Source: Sphingorhabdus profundilacus
GTDB lineage: Bacteria > Pseudomonadota > Alphaproteobacteria > Sphingomonadales > Sphingomonadaceae
Direction: 5' to 3'
Length of the DNA: 64,000 bases
Assembly: GCF_009769755.1 (NCBI RefSeq)
Contig: NZ_SDWJ01000002.1
Location: 930,001 to 994,000 of the forward strand
The stretch's first letter is position 1. Every line of letters begins with the position of its first letter. The notes below the pieces were generated by a model. It did no database searches, was not told where the DNA came from, and saw nothing but the letters and a program-made list of their open reading frames with translations. Below are positions 1-9,736 of the stretch, piece after piece. The position numbers and the translations under genes were made by a program.

Positions 1-753
1 GGCACAAATATCCGGCAGCTGGGCTATTTTGTTGCGATAGCGTCTGTCGCCCCCCTGTCGCTCATCTTGCTTGGGCGGACAAAAACCGCCTTATTTTGCC
101 TCACCTTTGCCGCTCTCGTAACATTCATTGCGTGGTCGGGAAGCCGCGGAGCGTTAATCGGCTTGTTGCTTGGCACGGTAGTGGGTGCGGCGGTTATGGG
201 TAATGCATTATCCAAACTAAGAGTTGGCCTGGCAGTCCTGAGCTTTTTCGCAGGAGTGGCAGCTTCGATCATCGTACCGAACCCCGCTCCTGAATTCGGC
301 CTGATCAGAATGGTATCAAGCCTCGAACAGGATGACATTGGTTCAGGACGTAGTATAGTTTGGAAGAGCACCGTAACAGAGATTTCAAAGTCGCTCTGGA
401 TTGGTCATGGTTCCGGTACTTTTAACAAAAATATGCACGAAATTTATGGATTTGACTTCAATCATCCACATCAATTCATACTACAATATTTTTATGACTG
501 GGGTATTTTTGGCGGAACAGCAGCCGGATTTTTACTTCTTATATTGTTTCTTGCGTGCGTGAAAGTTGGTCGCCAGCACAACGATGCCGCAGCCTATGCA
601 TCAATATCTACCCTATGCACGATCGCTTCGGTCAGCATGATCGATGGTGCACTTTTTTATCCCTTGTCAATTTTTCTTACTGGTTTGGCCATTGCTTGCG
701 GGTTTGTAAATGACAGTACACAGCTTGAACGGGGTCCCCGAACCAGCTGCTAA
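1..753 (+). CDS. O-antigen ligase-family membrane protein, 5'-truncated by window
   Basis: The reading frame is open from the first base, so the gene begins upstream of the window; a TTG at 67 is not a true start. The visible 250 residues carry several hydrophobic segments, an SGSRGALIG motif typical of the Wzy_C/O-antigen ligase family, and a periplasmic-loop motif WIGHGSGTF followed by NHPHQFILQ with the paired histidines common in these enzymes. Such proteins polymerise or ligate lipid-linked polysaccharide at the periplasmic face of the inner membrane. A second protein of the same family lies at 1602-3038, so one may act as polymerase and the other as ligase; the sequence does not say which. 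The 3' end overlaps the convergent TonB-like gene by 4 bp. Confidence 0.8.
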   Translation, partial: GTNIRQLGYFVAIASVAPLSLILLGRTKTALFCLTFAALVTFIAWSGSRGALIGLLLGTVVGAAVMGNALSKLRVGLAVLSFFAGVAASIIVPNPAPEFGLIRMVSSLEQDDIGSGRSIVWKSTVTEISKSLWIGHGSGTFNKNMHEIYGFDFNHPHQFILQYFYDWGIFGGTAAGFLLLILFLACVKVGRQHNDAAAYASISTLCTIASVSMIDGALFYPLSIFLTGLAIACGFVNDSTQLERGPRTSC

Positions 754-1517
754 TCGGTCGCTTCTTGCGCTACTGTACCAAAATCAAAATGAATCCGCAC
801 CCACACGCCCAGCTGGGGCTTGTTGTCGATCCGTGGTGGCTTGACCAGAAATTGCCATGCCGCAAGGCGTAACGCTTTGGCTAGCCCGGTTCCTCGTGGA
901 TTTTCGCCGATAATCTGGCAGTTTTCTACCCGGTTGCGTTCGGCCATGCGGCAGGCAATATCTGCAGACGCCCCGGGCGAAATGCGTTTAACGGCGGCAA
1001 GATAGGGGGCCAGCTCGGCATCATAGGGTTCGCGTAGCCAGGCCACAGGGTAGAGCTGCGCTCCACCGGGACCAAGGCCCGGCCCCATCATTCCTTTTGA
1101 TCCCTGCCCGGCGCCAGTGCCGTTTCCCGCACCAGTGCTGCCGCTTGGCAATTTCGACAGGTCCATCGCGTCAAAATCCGTCTTGCTGACTTTGATAAAA
1201 TCCGGGGTAGGTGGCGGTGTGTTCACCGGTTTTACCGGGGGCAGAAGCGGTTTGGGGATAGGAGGGACAAAAGTCTGTTGTGGCGCCTTTGCGACTGGTT
1301 TTTCTGTTTCGCTCTTCTCCGCTGATGCGGACTCCGCTTCCGCTTCGAGAGCAAAGGTGCTGAGGCCGCGCTTACCCGCCTCTGGCCCACCTGAGCGCAT
1401 GCTGAGGCTCAATATCGCAATGATAACGAGTGCCTCAAGCAACAAGGCAATGATAAGGCCAGTGCCTCGCCGTCGAAGACCCTCACGGTCCCAATCTGTC
1501 TGTTCTGAATAGGCCAT
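750..1517 (-). CDS. TonB-like periplasmic protein with N-terminal membrane anchor
   Basis: I chose the ATG at 1517 (MAYSEQ) rather than an upstream start, because the residues before it look non-coding; this gives 255 residues. There is one membrane segment near residues 19-38, then an acidic/alanine stretch and a proline-rich region (PPIPKPLLPP, TPPPTP) like a TonB spacer, then a Gly-rich linker and a C-terminal domain with a WQFLVKPP segment. This layout resembles energy-transducer TonB-type proteins, but the C-terminal family is not secure. It could connect inner membrane energy to an outer-membrane exporter or simply be a sphingomonad-specific hypothetical. It sits between two O-antigen-ligase-like genes. 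Confidence 0.6.
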   Translation of the reverse strand: MAYSEQTDWDREGLRRRGTGLIIALLLEALVIIAILSLSMRSGGPEAGKRGLSTFALEAEAESASAEKSETEKPVAKAPQQTFVPPIPKPLLPPVKPVNTPPPTPDFIKVSKTDFDAMDLSKLPSGSTGAGNGTGAGQGSKGMMGPGLGPGGAQLYPVAWLREPYDAELAPYLAAVKRISPGASADIACRMAERNRVENCQIIGENPRGTGLAKALRLAAWQFLVKPPRIDNKPQLGVWVRIHFDFGTVAQEATD

Positions 1518-1601
1518 GCGGGGAGTCCCGACCCTTAGTACCACATGCGCGGCATGCAATATTGAATTTACACATGCCCAGTTTCCCCATTGAAAAGGGG
1601 A

Positions 1602-3038
1602 TTAGGTATTGGGGGTTAAATGGCTCCTAGCTTCTGTGGAAGCCAATTTAAACCAAAAGATGGTTAATACAAAAACAGTCATCATTGTTGGGGTGCGCAG
1701 AGGATAATCAACGAAACTGGCAACAGCAAACATCGCCAACAGCACTGCCGCCAGACGCGAAACGACAACTGATCTTCGGTTACCGTCTATACCAAACGAA
1801 AGAGCGATTACTCTGTTTACGTACCATAAAACGCCTGCACCCATAAGCAGAATTCCCGGTACACCGAGTACCACTGCGGTCTCGACCCAATCATTATGCG
1901 CGCGGTTCAGATAAGTTGCATCCAGCAGATTGGTTGCTTCGCCAATACGAAATGCTTCAGCAAAGGAACCTGGGCCGGAACCCAAAGGCAGGTACTTATC
2001 CACAAGTGAGAGCGATGATATCCAGAAATCTTGCCTCAGGTCACTGTTGGCCGATTTAGCGAATAATCTTTCTATGGCTGTTGCACGAGAGAAGAAAATG
2101 GTAACAAATACCAGTCCAATCACTCCAATCCCAAAAGACATACCGATAAATCTTTTTGAGATAAAAGAACTTCGATGTCTGTGGTTTTTTTTTGAACGTG
2201 GTTTTTTGTAAAGGAGTACTGCTCCCGCCAACCCCATTACCGCAATTAGAAATCCAGATCTGGAACCCGTTATCAAAATTAAAGGTACCAATACTGCTAG
2301 CAACGCCGCCGCTCTGATCACTCGAGTTTTGGATTGATCCGGTCTGCCAACGTCAAAGGAGGCATATACTGCCAACATAGGAATCAACATCGCCAACAAA
2401 ACCGCTGCGTGATTTCTATTTGCAAATAGACCGACAGCGCTCCCTTCATTTGTTAGCCGATACAAAAAGAAAGGACTATCAGAACTACTAATTACCTGAA
2501 AAAAGCCAAAGAGCCCGGATGCCGCGCCTAAACCGATCAGTAATGGCAATAAGCGAAGCATGTCCTCTTTTTCCAACTGAATCCCAAATAAAATAACGGC
2601 AAGCGGAATTGTCATTGATGCAATAGCGTTTGTTCCATTAACTGGAACAAGATTTATTGAAGTCCAGGCATTTGACACGCCAGCAGATTTTCTAATTTCG
2701 ACGATCAACTGCTGACCTGGCATTGCCTGTGCCAAATCTTGTGGAATTGGGAGTGCGAAGATGAGGAGAAGCAAGAATATCAGGCCAAAGCCTATTAAGA
2801 TGCCCCGACTTTTTTGGAAGTGATCTTGCCGGATTGTAAGCAATGCGAACCCACAAAACAGGACAGAAATCGGCCTGAGCAATGCCAATGATTGAACATC
2901 CATCCGCGATGATCCGCCCATCGAAAACGTCAAAAAGATGAAGAGCGAAAGCGCCAAAAATTGAATAGAAAGCTTGGAAAACCATTGACTAAAGCGTGAC
3001 AAGTTGATTCCTTTCTCTATCCGGCTCAGCCGATGCAA
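1602..3038 (-). CDS. O-antigen ligase-family polysaccharide polymerase/ligase
   Basis: 478 residues with about ten to twelve hydrophobic segments. Family hallmarks are visible: FANRNHAAVLLAM near residue 205, a GSRSGFL motif near 258, LPLGSGPGSF in the large periplasmic loop, and RAHNDWVETAVVLG near 380, which supplies the conserved His/Asn/Asp. The protein should act in the inner membrane on undecaprenyl-linked glycans, polymerising or ligating the repeat unit. It is transcribed divergently from the Wzc-like gene across a 279-bp gap that presumably holds both promoters. Distinct in sequence from the truncated paralogue at the window start. Confidence 0.85.
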   Translation of the reverse strand: MHRLSRIEKGINLSRFSQWFSKLSIQFLALSLFIFLTFSMGGSSRMDVQSLALLRPISVLFCGFALLTIRQDHFQKSRGILIGFGLIFLLLLIFALPIPQDLAQAMPGQQLIVEIRKSAGVSNAWTSINLVPVNGTNAIASMTIPLAVILFGIQLEKEDMLRLLPLLIGLGAASGLFGFFQVISSSDSPFFLYRLTNEGSAVGLFANRNHAAVLLAMLIPMLAVYASFDVGRPDQSKTRVIRAAALLAVLVPLILITGSRSGFLIAVMGLAGAVLLYKKPRSKKNHRHRSSFISKRFIGMSFGIGVIGLVFVTIFFSRATAIERLFAKSANSDLRQDFWISSLSLVDKYLPLGSGPGSFAEAFRIGEATNLLDATYLNRAHNDWVETAVVLGVPGILLMGAGVLWYVNRVIALSFGIDGNRRSVVVSRLAAVLLAMFAVASFVDYPLRTPTMMTVFVLTIFWFKLASTEARSHLTPNT

Positions 3039-3317
3039 TCCCGAATTTATGTTAAATGATCTAAAGCTGATATAGGAAGATACAAAGCACCCTCTTACTT
3101 TTAACCGACCAATTTTGGCAATCGTTGATCATCGTCAAGGCGTTTGGACGTGAATTCAGGGCATTGGCATCTAATTTACGTCGAAAAAGAGTGGAACTTG
3201 CTTTGGCAATAAGCTAGCTGCCTTGGCAAAAGTAAACAAAAATCGATCCTAGCGGCGGCTTCTTCGCATACCGGTGGTATCGCTAAAAATATTTCGGTAT
3301 TATCTGACAAGGATAAC

Positions 3318-5522
3318 ATGTTGCAATCAATTTCCCCTGCATTTGGCGCGGCGCAAACCGGCGCTGTCCTTGGTGACGACAAAGATAACATTGGGTCTAA
3401 TCTAACCCCTCCTATTTTGCTACAGTATTGGCAAGTGGCGCTGCGGTGGAAATGGGTGATTGCCGGCATTATTTTGGCTGCAATTGTGTTTGGCCTTGTT
3501 GCCACTTTGCTTGCTACTCCTCAATACACAGCCTCAACCCGAATCGAAATTAGCAGAGAGCAAAAGAATGTAACAAACGTCGAAGGCTTGGAATCTCAGA
3601 ATGCCGGACGCGACCTTGAGTTTTATCAGACGCAATACTCACTCTTGCAGGCGCGTTCACTAGCCGAACGAGTGGTGCGGCAGTTGAGATTAAGTACAGA
3701 CGATAACTTTTTTAAAGCGCACGACGTTAACCCGTCGGAATCCTCTCTATTTACATCAAAATCAGGTTTACCCTTGAATGCAGGCGAACGACAGAAACGG
3801 GAAAAAATCGCAGTCGATTTGCTTCTCAAAAATGCATCAATTTCGCCTATTCGTGGATCGGCTCTTATCGATATAGGCTATACCAGCGGATCGCCCCAGC
3901 TCTCGGCCCAAATTTCTAATACATGGACCGAGCAGTTCATCGTGCAAAGCATGGATCGCAGATTTGCATCTACTGCAGATGCGCGTCGTTTTCTGGAGGG
4001 GAGGCTGGCCGACTTACGTGCGCGCCTGGAGACATCTGAGCGTGAACTTGTAAGTTACGCGGAATCCAAAGGAATTGTTGCGCTTGGCAAAAGCAAAAGT
4101 TTGGACGGTCGAACCGAACTGGAGCGCACCTTGGTTTCGAGCGATCTTGAAGCTTTGAATAGCGCATTAGCAGAAGCTACTGCTGACCGCGTAACGGCGG
4201 AAAGCAAATCGGGTCAGCGTAATGGTGGCGCAAATAGTGCGTCTTTGAATAATATTGCAATCGGTCAACTCCGTCAAAGGAGAGCGGAAGTTGCTTCAGA
4301 ATATGCCAAGTTGATGGTTCAATTCGAGCCGGGTTACCCGGCTGCTCAGGCTCTGGCGCAACAATTAAAGGCTCTCGACGCGAGTATCGCTCGCGAAGAA
4401 ACCAGAGTTTCAAGTAGTCGAAATTCTGAATACGCTGAAGCCGTTCTTAGGGAACGCGACCTTAGGGCGCAAGTCGAAGCCCTCAAGGAACGGATGAACC
4501 GTCAACAGCGCGATAGCATCCAATACAATATTTTCCAGCGTGAAGCAGATACGAACAGGGAGCTTTATGACGGGCTGCTGCAGCGCTATAAAGAAATAGG
4601 TGTGACGGGAGTTGGTGCAAACAATATATCAATCGTGGATACAGCTAAAGTTCCAGAAAAGCCGTCATCACCCAATTTACCGCTTAATATGGCATTGGCG
4701 TTGTTGATTGGTGTCGGATTAGCAGCTGTGGCAACTTTCGCGTTAGATCAAATCGATGAAGGACTGCGGGACCCAGGTCAGGTCAATCGTGTTCTACAGG
4801 TACCGCTGCTTGGTAGCGTGCCAGATATAGAAGAAGGTGATGCACTCTTGCTGTTGCAAGACGCCAAGTCTGCCTTATCCGAGTCTTATCTGAGTATTCG
4901 CTCAAACCTGGCTTTCTCAACAGATCATGGTGTACCACGAGCCCTGATGGTGACTAGTACTCGCCCGGCGGAGGGTAAAAGTACTACCAGTCTTGCGTTG
5001 GCGACAGTTCTAGGAAGAACCGGTAAAAATGTATTACTTTTAGACGCCGACATGCGCTCTCCTTCAATGCACGTGTTTACCAGTCAGTCGAACCAGATGG
5101 GCCTCAGCAATTTTCTCGCGGGCGAAAACAATTGGCAGCAATTGGTGCAGGTAACCGATATAAAGGGCTTGAGCCTATTGCCGGCGGGGCCAACTCCCCC
5201 GAGTGCAGGCGAATTGCTCAGTAGTGATCGTATGCTTCTGCTTATCCAGCAATTGACTGAACATTTTGACCATATCGTAGTTGACTCTCCTCCCATCCTC
5301 GGTCTTGCGGACGCGCCGTTGCTCGCGCGGGCAGTCGAGGGCTGTGTGTTTGTGGCAGAAGCAGAAGGGGTTGCCGTGCGCGGTATTAAAGCTTCACTTG
5401 GCCGCCTGCATGATGTCCACGCGCATGTTTTTGGAGTTGTTTTGACCAAACTAAGGCACAGGCAGGCGGGTTATGGTTATGGTTATGGTTATGGCTATGG
5501 CTATGGGGAGAGTGATAAATAG
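3318..5522 (+). CDS. Wzc/ExoP-like polysaccharide co-polymerase and bacterial tyrosine autokinase
   Basis: 734 residues. A Wzz-type domain starts with a membrane segment near 47-70; a long coiled-coil periplasmic region (about 190-440) with heptad-like Glu/Arg/Ala follows, then a second membrane segment near 453-475. The cytoplasmic BY-kinase domain has Walker A RPAEGKSTTS (Lys near 553), Walker A' VLLLDADMRSP (near 571-580) and Walker B HIVVDSPP (near 651). The tail is six Gly-Tyr pairs (Tyr 719-729), which would be the autophosphorylation cluster. Such proteins control chain length and export of EPS together with Wzy and the Wza channel; no wza is visible here. Confidence 0.93.
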   Translation: MLQSISPAFGAAQTGAVLGDDKDNIGSNLTPPILLQYWQVALRWKWVIAGIILAAIVFGLVATLLATPQYTASTRIEISREQKNVTNVEGLESQNAGRDLEFYQTQYSLLQARSLAERVVRQLRLSTDDNFFKAHDVNPSESSLFTSKSGLPLNAGERQKREKIAVDLLLKNASISPIRGSALIDIGYTSGSPQLSAQISNTWTEQFIVQSMDRRFASTADARRFLEGRLADLRARLETSERELVSYAESKGIVALGKSKSLDGRTELERTLVSSDLEALNSALAEATADRVTAESKSGQRNGGANSASLNNIAIGQLRQRRAEVASEYAKLMVQFEPGYPAAQALAQQLKALDASIAREETRVSSSRNSEYAEAVLRERDLRAQVEALKERMNRQQRDSIQYNIFQREADTNRELYDGLLQRYKEIGVTGVGANNISIVDTAKVPEKPSSPNLPLNMALALLIGVGLAAVATFALDQIDEGLRDPGQVNRVLQVPLLGSVPDIEEGDALLLLQDAKSALSESYLSIRSNLAFSTDHGVPRALMVTSTRPAEGKSTTSLALATVLGRTGKNVLLLDADMRSPSMHVFTSQSNQMGLSNFLAGENNWQQLVQVTDIKGLSLLPAGPTPPSAGELLSSDRMLLLIQQLTEHFDHIVVDSPPILGLADAPLLARAVEGCVFVAEAEGVAVRGIKASLGRLHDVHAHVFGVVLTKLRHRQAGYGYGYGYGYGYGESDK
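5469..5504 (+). repeat. In-frame hexanucleotide repeat encoding the Gly-Tyr tail of the Wzc-like kinase
   Basis: Six consecutive 6-bp units (four GGTTAT then two GGCTAT) encode (Gly-Tyr)6 close to the stop codon of the kinase gene. Unit changes would keep the frame and only alter the number of tyrosines. Confidence 0.95.
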
Positions 5523-5709
5523 CTCTCGTGAGGGCATTTAAACCAAGTGCCGAACGCCGGCCTTCAGTTTATTTTCTGGCTCATACATGAGAGAGATTTT
5601 GCGTCATCGTTAGAAGCATGGCTAAATCAACGGCTGTAATTGTTTCGAAAATACCAGTACCGAATTGCCGAATATTGATTTAAACTGTTCTTTTAACTTT
5701 GACTCTTGA

Positions 5710-6666
5710 TCACTTGGATCGAACTTCAAATCGGTTTTCCAAAAACCATTGATATGTATCGCGAATTCCGCTTTCCAAATCAATTTTGGCTGCCCAGCCC
5801 ATATTTGTGAGACGGCTAACATCCATGAGTTTACGTCCCGTCCCGTCTGGTCTCGACGGATCGTAAACAATTCGGCCCTTATAACCGGTGATTTTTGCTA
5901 CGAGATGAGCTAATTCGGCAATGCTAACGTCAGCACCCGTGCCGACATTGATGTGGCTAAGCATTTGCTGCGTATGGGCCTGATATGTGCGGGGTTCCAG
6001 GCCCATGACAAATAGCGAAGCGTCAGCCATATCATCTACATGAAGAAACTCGCGTCTGGGTTTACCGGTTCCCCAGATAACCACTTCATCACTTTGGCGC
6101 TCCACAGACTCATGAAATCTGCGAATTAACGCGGGTAATACATGCGAATTTTCGGGATGAAAATTATCGTTCGGGCCATACAGGTTCGTGGGCATCACAC
6201 TTCTATAGTCCGTCCCGAACTGTCGATTGTAACTCTCGCATAGTTTAATGCCGGCGATCTTCGCAATAGCATATGGTTCGTTTGTGGGCTCGAGCGTTCC
6301 GGTCAATAGTGCGTTCTCCGACATGGGCTGCGCTGCTTTCTGCGGGTAAATGCAAGAACTACCGAGAAATAGTAAGCGTCTAACTCCCGCTTTAAATGCC
6401 TGATGAATAACGTTGCATTGGATCTGGAGATTTTCATATATGAAATCAGCAGGAAAACTGTTGTTGGCTTGAATGCCCCCCACTTTGGCGGCCGCAAGAA
6501 TGACAGCTTCAGGCCGATATTCTTGCATAAATGATTTGACGGCATACTGATCGGTTAGATCCAGTTCGCTGTGGCTTCGCATTATTATTTCGCGTCCTCT
6601 TTCCTGCAAAAGGCGGACGATCGCCGAACCTACCATTCCTCGATGTCCAGCAACGTATATAGCCAT
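5710..6666 (-). CDS. fcl: GDP-L-fucose synthase (GDP-4-keto-6-deoxymannose epimerase/reductase)
   Basis: 318 residues, the normal length. It converts GDP-4-keto-6-deoxy-D-mannose to GDP-L-fucose with NADPH. The N-terminus has the Rossmann motif [11 protein letters not shown]; the catalytic SDR residues are in GSSCIYP and YAIAKIAG (YxxxK), and [16 protein letters not shown] is a strong family signature. It is the last gene of the long polysaccharide operon, 9 bp after gmd, which makes its substrate. Confidence 0.96.
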   Translation of the reverse strand: MAIYVAGHRGMVGSAIVRLLQERGREIIMRSHSELDLTDQYAVKSFMQEYRPEAVILAAAKVGGIQANNSFPADFIYENLQIQCNVIHQAFKAGVRRLLFLGSSCIYPQKAAQPMSENALLTGTLEPTNEPYAIAKIAGIKLCESYNRQFGTDYRSVMPTNLYGPNDNFHPENSHVLPALIRRFHESVERQSDEVVIWGTGKPRREFLHVDDMADASLFVMGLEPRTYQAHTQQMLSHINVGTGADVSIAELAHLVAKITGYKGRIVYDPSRPDGTGRKLMDVSRLTNMGWAAKIDLESGIRDTYQWFLENRFEVRSK

Positions 6667-6675
6667 TAGAATATC

Positions 6676-7797
6676 TCAATTCTCGGTAACAATAGAAGTG
6701 TGAAACCCATGCGATTTCAAAAGTGAGTGTTTGCGGGCAGATTCCAAGTCAGCGGCAACCATTTCTGAGCACATATCCCGTGCTGATATTTCGGGAACCC
6801 AACCTAATTTTACTTTTGCTTTTGACGGATCGCCTAGAAGTGTCTCCACTTCTGCGGGTCGGAAATAGCGAGGATCAACCCGCACAATAACATCCCCCGG
6901 CTTTACCGAGGTGGAGGTATTTCCGTTAACCACCTCTACAATGCCAAGCTCTCCAACGCCAGTTCCCTCGAATCTCAAGCTAATTCCTAACTCCTCAGCT
7001 GTCCATTGAACAAACTGTCGCACCGAATATTGTTGGCCAGTTGCTATAACAAAATCATCAGCAACCTCCTGTTGCAACATCATCCATTGCATACGAATAT
7101 AGTCTTTCGCGTGTCCCCAGTCTCGCAATGCATCCAAATTGCCCAGGAACAAGCATTGTTCTAGTCCCTGACTAATATTGGCCAAACCTCGGGTTATTTT
7201 TCGAGTTACGAATGTCTCACCGCGCCTAGGGCTTTCGTGATTAAAGAGAATGCCATTGCACGCATACATTCCATATGCCTCGCGGTAGTTCACCGTGATC
7301 CAATAAGCATAAAGCTTAGCAACAGCGTAAGGCGACCGGGGATAGAAGGGAGTTGTTTCACGTTGAGGGATTTCCTGAACGAGACCATATAGTTCTGAAG
7401 TTGATGCTTGATAAAAGCGTGTCTTGCGTTCCAGTCCAAGAAAACGAATGGCCTCAAGTAATCGTAAAGTACCGATAGCATCAACATCAGCGGTATATTC
7501 CGGAGCTTCAAAACTGACCGCTACGTGGCTTTGTGCCCCTAGATTATACACCTCGTCGGGTTCAACTTCACGTAATATACGGGTAAGGTTGGAGGTGTCA
7601 GATAAGTCACCATAATGTAACTTAAGCTTAGGATTGGGAGCATGTGGATCTTGATAAATATGGTCAATACGTTGCGTATTAAACGAAGAGGCCCGGCGCT
7701 TTATTCCGTGAACTTCATATCCTTTTTCCAACAGAAATTCTGCTAGATAAGAGCCATCCTGACCCGTAATTCCGGTTATCAGTGCACTTTTCGTCAT
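6676..7797 (-). CDS. gmd: GDP-mannose 4,6-dehydratase
   Basis: 373 residues. It catalyses the NADP-dependent conversion of GDP-D-mannose to GDP-4-keto-6-deoxy-D-mannose. Visible features are the [12 protein letters not shown] nucleotide-binding motif, [16 protein letters not shown], the STSELYG and [10 protein letters not shown] catalytic segments and [17 protein letters not shown]. Its start overlaps the stop of the preceding glycosyltransferase by 4 bp (ATGA), so translation is probably coupled. With fcl it supplies GDP-fucose to the glycosyltransferases of this operon. Confidence 0.97.
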   Translation of the reverse strand: MTKSALITGITGQDGSYLAEFLLEKGYEVHGIKRRASSFNTQRIDHIYQDPHAPNPKLKLHYGDLSDTSNLTRILREVEPDEVYNLGAQSHVAVSFEAPEYTADVDAIGTLRLLEAIRFLGLERKTRFYQASTSELYGLVQEIPQRETTPFYPRSPYAVAKLYAYWITVNYREAYGMYACNGILFNHESPRRGETFVTRKITRGLANISQGLEQCLFLGNLDALRDWGHAKDYIRMQWMMLQQEVADDFVIATGQQYSVRQFVQWTAEELGISLRFEGTGVGELGIVEVVNGNTSTSVKPGDVIVRVDPRYFRPAEVETLLGDPSKAKVKLGWVPEISARDMCSEMVAADLESARKHSLLKSHGFHTSIVTEN

Positions 7798-8552
7798 CTT
7801 TCGTCCTTCTTTATAATAAACTGCGGCACTTTGGAAAGGTTTTTTAGAATTAACGTCCCAACGCCACCAACCTTGTTGCGCCGAATTGCAATAAGGTCTT
7901 CGCGACTTTTCTTTACAATCCGCCCAATTGACTTGTTACTTTCTCCACCAACTCGCATTTTAACAAGTACTTCAGAGATATATTCTATGTTTAAATTGCC
8001 CACTTTCAGATATCTTAAAATAGCGTCATAATCGGCAGCTATTCGCATATTGACATCATATAGGCCCCATTTATCGAAAACTTCGCGGCGTAAATAAAGG
8101 GTTGGGTGTGGCGGCATCCAACCGTAGCGAAGTTTTGCCATACTCACTTCGCCCGCCCGCCAATGACGGATCACTCGCGTCGGATCATTTGCCGAGACAT
8201 ATTCCAGATCACCGTAAACGCCGCCCACGTTTGGATGCTGCATCACCGAAGCAACACGTTCTAGCACCTTGCTATGTGCAAAAAAATCGTCGGAATGCAT
8301 AAGTCCAATTACATCGCCGGATGCGCGCATAATGCCGCGATTTATGGCGTCATAAATTCCGCTGTCTGGTTCGGATATTAAGGATGTACTGTCATTGCTG
8401 AAACTCCTGATTACGTCCAAGGTACCATCGGTGGAGCCGCCATCTTGGATTATATGTTCGAGGTTGGGGTGGGATTGGGACTGGACGCTCCGGATAGCGT
8501 GTTCGATGGTGTCGACTCGATTGTAGACGGCCGTGATGATCGAGATTTTCAT
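7794..8552 (-). CDS. Family 2 glycosyltransferase
   Basis: 252 residues with a GT-A fold signature: [27 protein letters not shown] and the metal-binding HSDDFF (DxD-like) near residue 88. A later segment [14 protein letters not shown] is typical of WcaA/WcaE-like enzymes. The position directly before gmd and fcl hints that it may transfer the fucosyl residue, but donor specificity cannot be read from the sequence. 4-bp overlaps at both ends place it firmly within the operon. Confidence 0.88.
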   Translation of the reverse strand: MKISIITAVYNRVDTIEHAIRSVQSQSHPNLEHIIQDGGSTDGTLDVIRSFSNDSTSLISEPDSGIYDAINRGIMRASGDVIGLMHSDDFFAHSKVLERVASVMQHPNVGGVYGDLEYVSANDPTRVIRHWRAGEVSMAKLRYGWMPPHPTLYLRREVFDKWGLYDVNMRIAADYDAILRYLKVGNLNIEYISEVLVKMRVGGESNKSIGRIVKKSREDLIAIRRNKVGGVGTLILKNLSKVPQFIIKKDER

Positions 8553-9736
8553 AATGCCCTTCTTTCAAGCGCGCCATGCGCCGCCTTGCGGATTATTTGA
8601 GCCACCTTCGCAGCAAACTCCGACTGCCGCGTAACCCCCGCAGAAGCTGCACTTTTCAAGCTCGCCCTGATGCTTGCGAGTGACCGCGGCGCGGCTACAT
8701 CGATCGCATTCGCCAGCGCCTCTGCATCATCTGTTCCAAAAAAAACAGCGTCAGGAGCCTGCTCGCGATGGACGCGAAGATCAGACAGCAGCAACGGTGT
8801 TGCCACGCTCTTTCCCTCTTCAACCGTGGTGCTCCACCCTTCAAAGCGTGAGGAGTTCAGCAACGCATTGGCGCCGATCATCATGGCCTGAACCAGCGCA
8901 TGATCGACACTACCCATCAACCTGAAATTTGCCTCTGCCCCCGATGCCCGTATCTGCGCCTTGAGCGCGTCGGGATAATCGGGAAAGCGTGGATCATGCC
9001 CGTGCCCTGTGGCGAGAATGATACGCCGCGACCCCCGCCGTGCAAGCAACGCAGCCGCCGCAATGGCAAGGCCGTGGTTCTTGTGTTGCCACAACTGGTT
9101 GGGAAGAAATATGAAATCCTCAGGAATCCCTTCTTGCCGCAAACGCGCCCACGCCGCATCGGCATCAGGCCAGTCACTGACAGGAACGGCAAAACGCGCC
9201 ACTTCCGTCCGCCCTTTTGCCGCAGGGTAAAATTCCAGACAGTCGCGTTCGGCGTCTTCACTGCTCAGCATAACGGCCGCTGCCGATCCGATTTGCGCAC
9301 GAAAGCCGAGATCGCGTTTCCAATATGCTCCGCGACTGAACATGTGCGGCATATGCCGATGCTGAAAGTCTGGAATCCAGGCGATCGAGGGAATTTCGCT
9401 GCGCCAGCCAAGATAGAGCGCCGGGTCGAGCGCGACATCCACCTTCTCGCGATTGTAGGCACCCAGCACCGCAGCATTCCGGCCTGTCGCCAATGTCCAC
9501 CCGACATTACAGCGCAGTCCTGTCTCGTCAAACGCCGGATCGGAGACCACCCGCGTCCGGGGCAGATCAGCGAGCAGACGGATTTCGGGATTTTCAAACC
9601 GGTCCGGTCCAATAAAAAGTACCGTTTCGATGTCCGTCGCATCCCCCCCCGCCAATGCGCGGACAAGGTTTTGCATATACATCCAGCCACCGAACCAGCC
9701 TTTGCCACCGATGGGAGGTACCGCAAATGTTATCAT
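8549..9736 (-). CDS. Family 4 (GT-B) glycosyltransferase
   Basis: 395 residues. The N-terminal domain begins MITFAVPPIGGKGWFGGW; the C-terminal GT-B domain shows FLPNQLWQHKNH (donor-binding loop) and SRFEGWSTTVEEGKS, the E-x7-E type motif of GT4 enzymes. It should add a sugar to the lipid-linked repeat unit on the cytoplasmic face. Overlaps both neighbours by 4 bp. The G+C content of this gene and the epimerase upstream looks higher than that of gmd and fcl, which suggests the operon is mosaic. Confidence 0.87.
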   Translation of the reverse strand: MITFAVPPIGGKGWFGGWMYMQNLVRALAGGDATDIETVLFIGPDRFENPEIRLLADLPRTRVVSDPAFDETGLRCNVGWTLATGRNAAVLGAYNREKVDVALDPALYLGWRSEIPSIAWIPDFQHRHMPHMFSRGAYWKRDLGFRAQIGSAAAVMLSSEDAERDCLEFYPAAKGRTEVARFAVPVSDWPDADAAWARLRQEGIPEDFIFLPNQLWQHKNHGLAIAAAALLARRGSRRIILATGHGHDPRFPDYPDALKAQIRASGAEANFRLMGSVDHALVQAMMIGANALLNSSRFEGWSTTVEEGKSVATPLLLSDLRVHREQAPDAVFFGTDDAEALANAIDVAAPRSLASIRASLKSAASAGVTRQSEFAAKVAQIIRKAAHGALERRAL

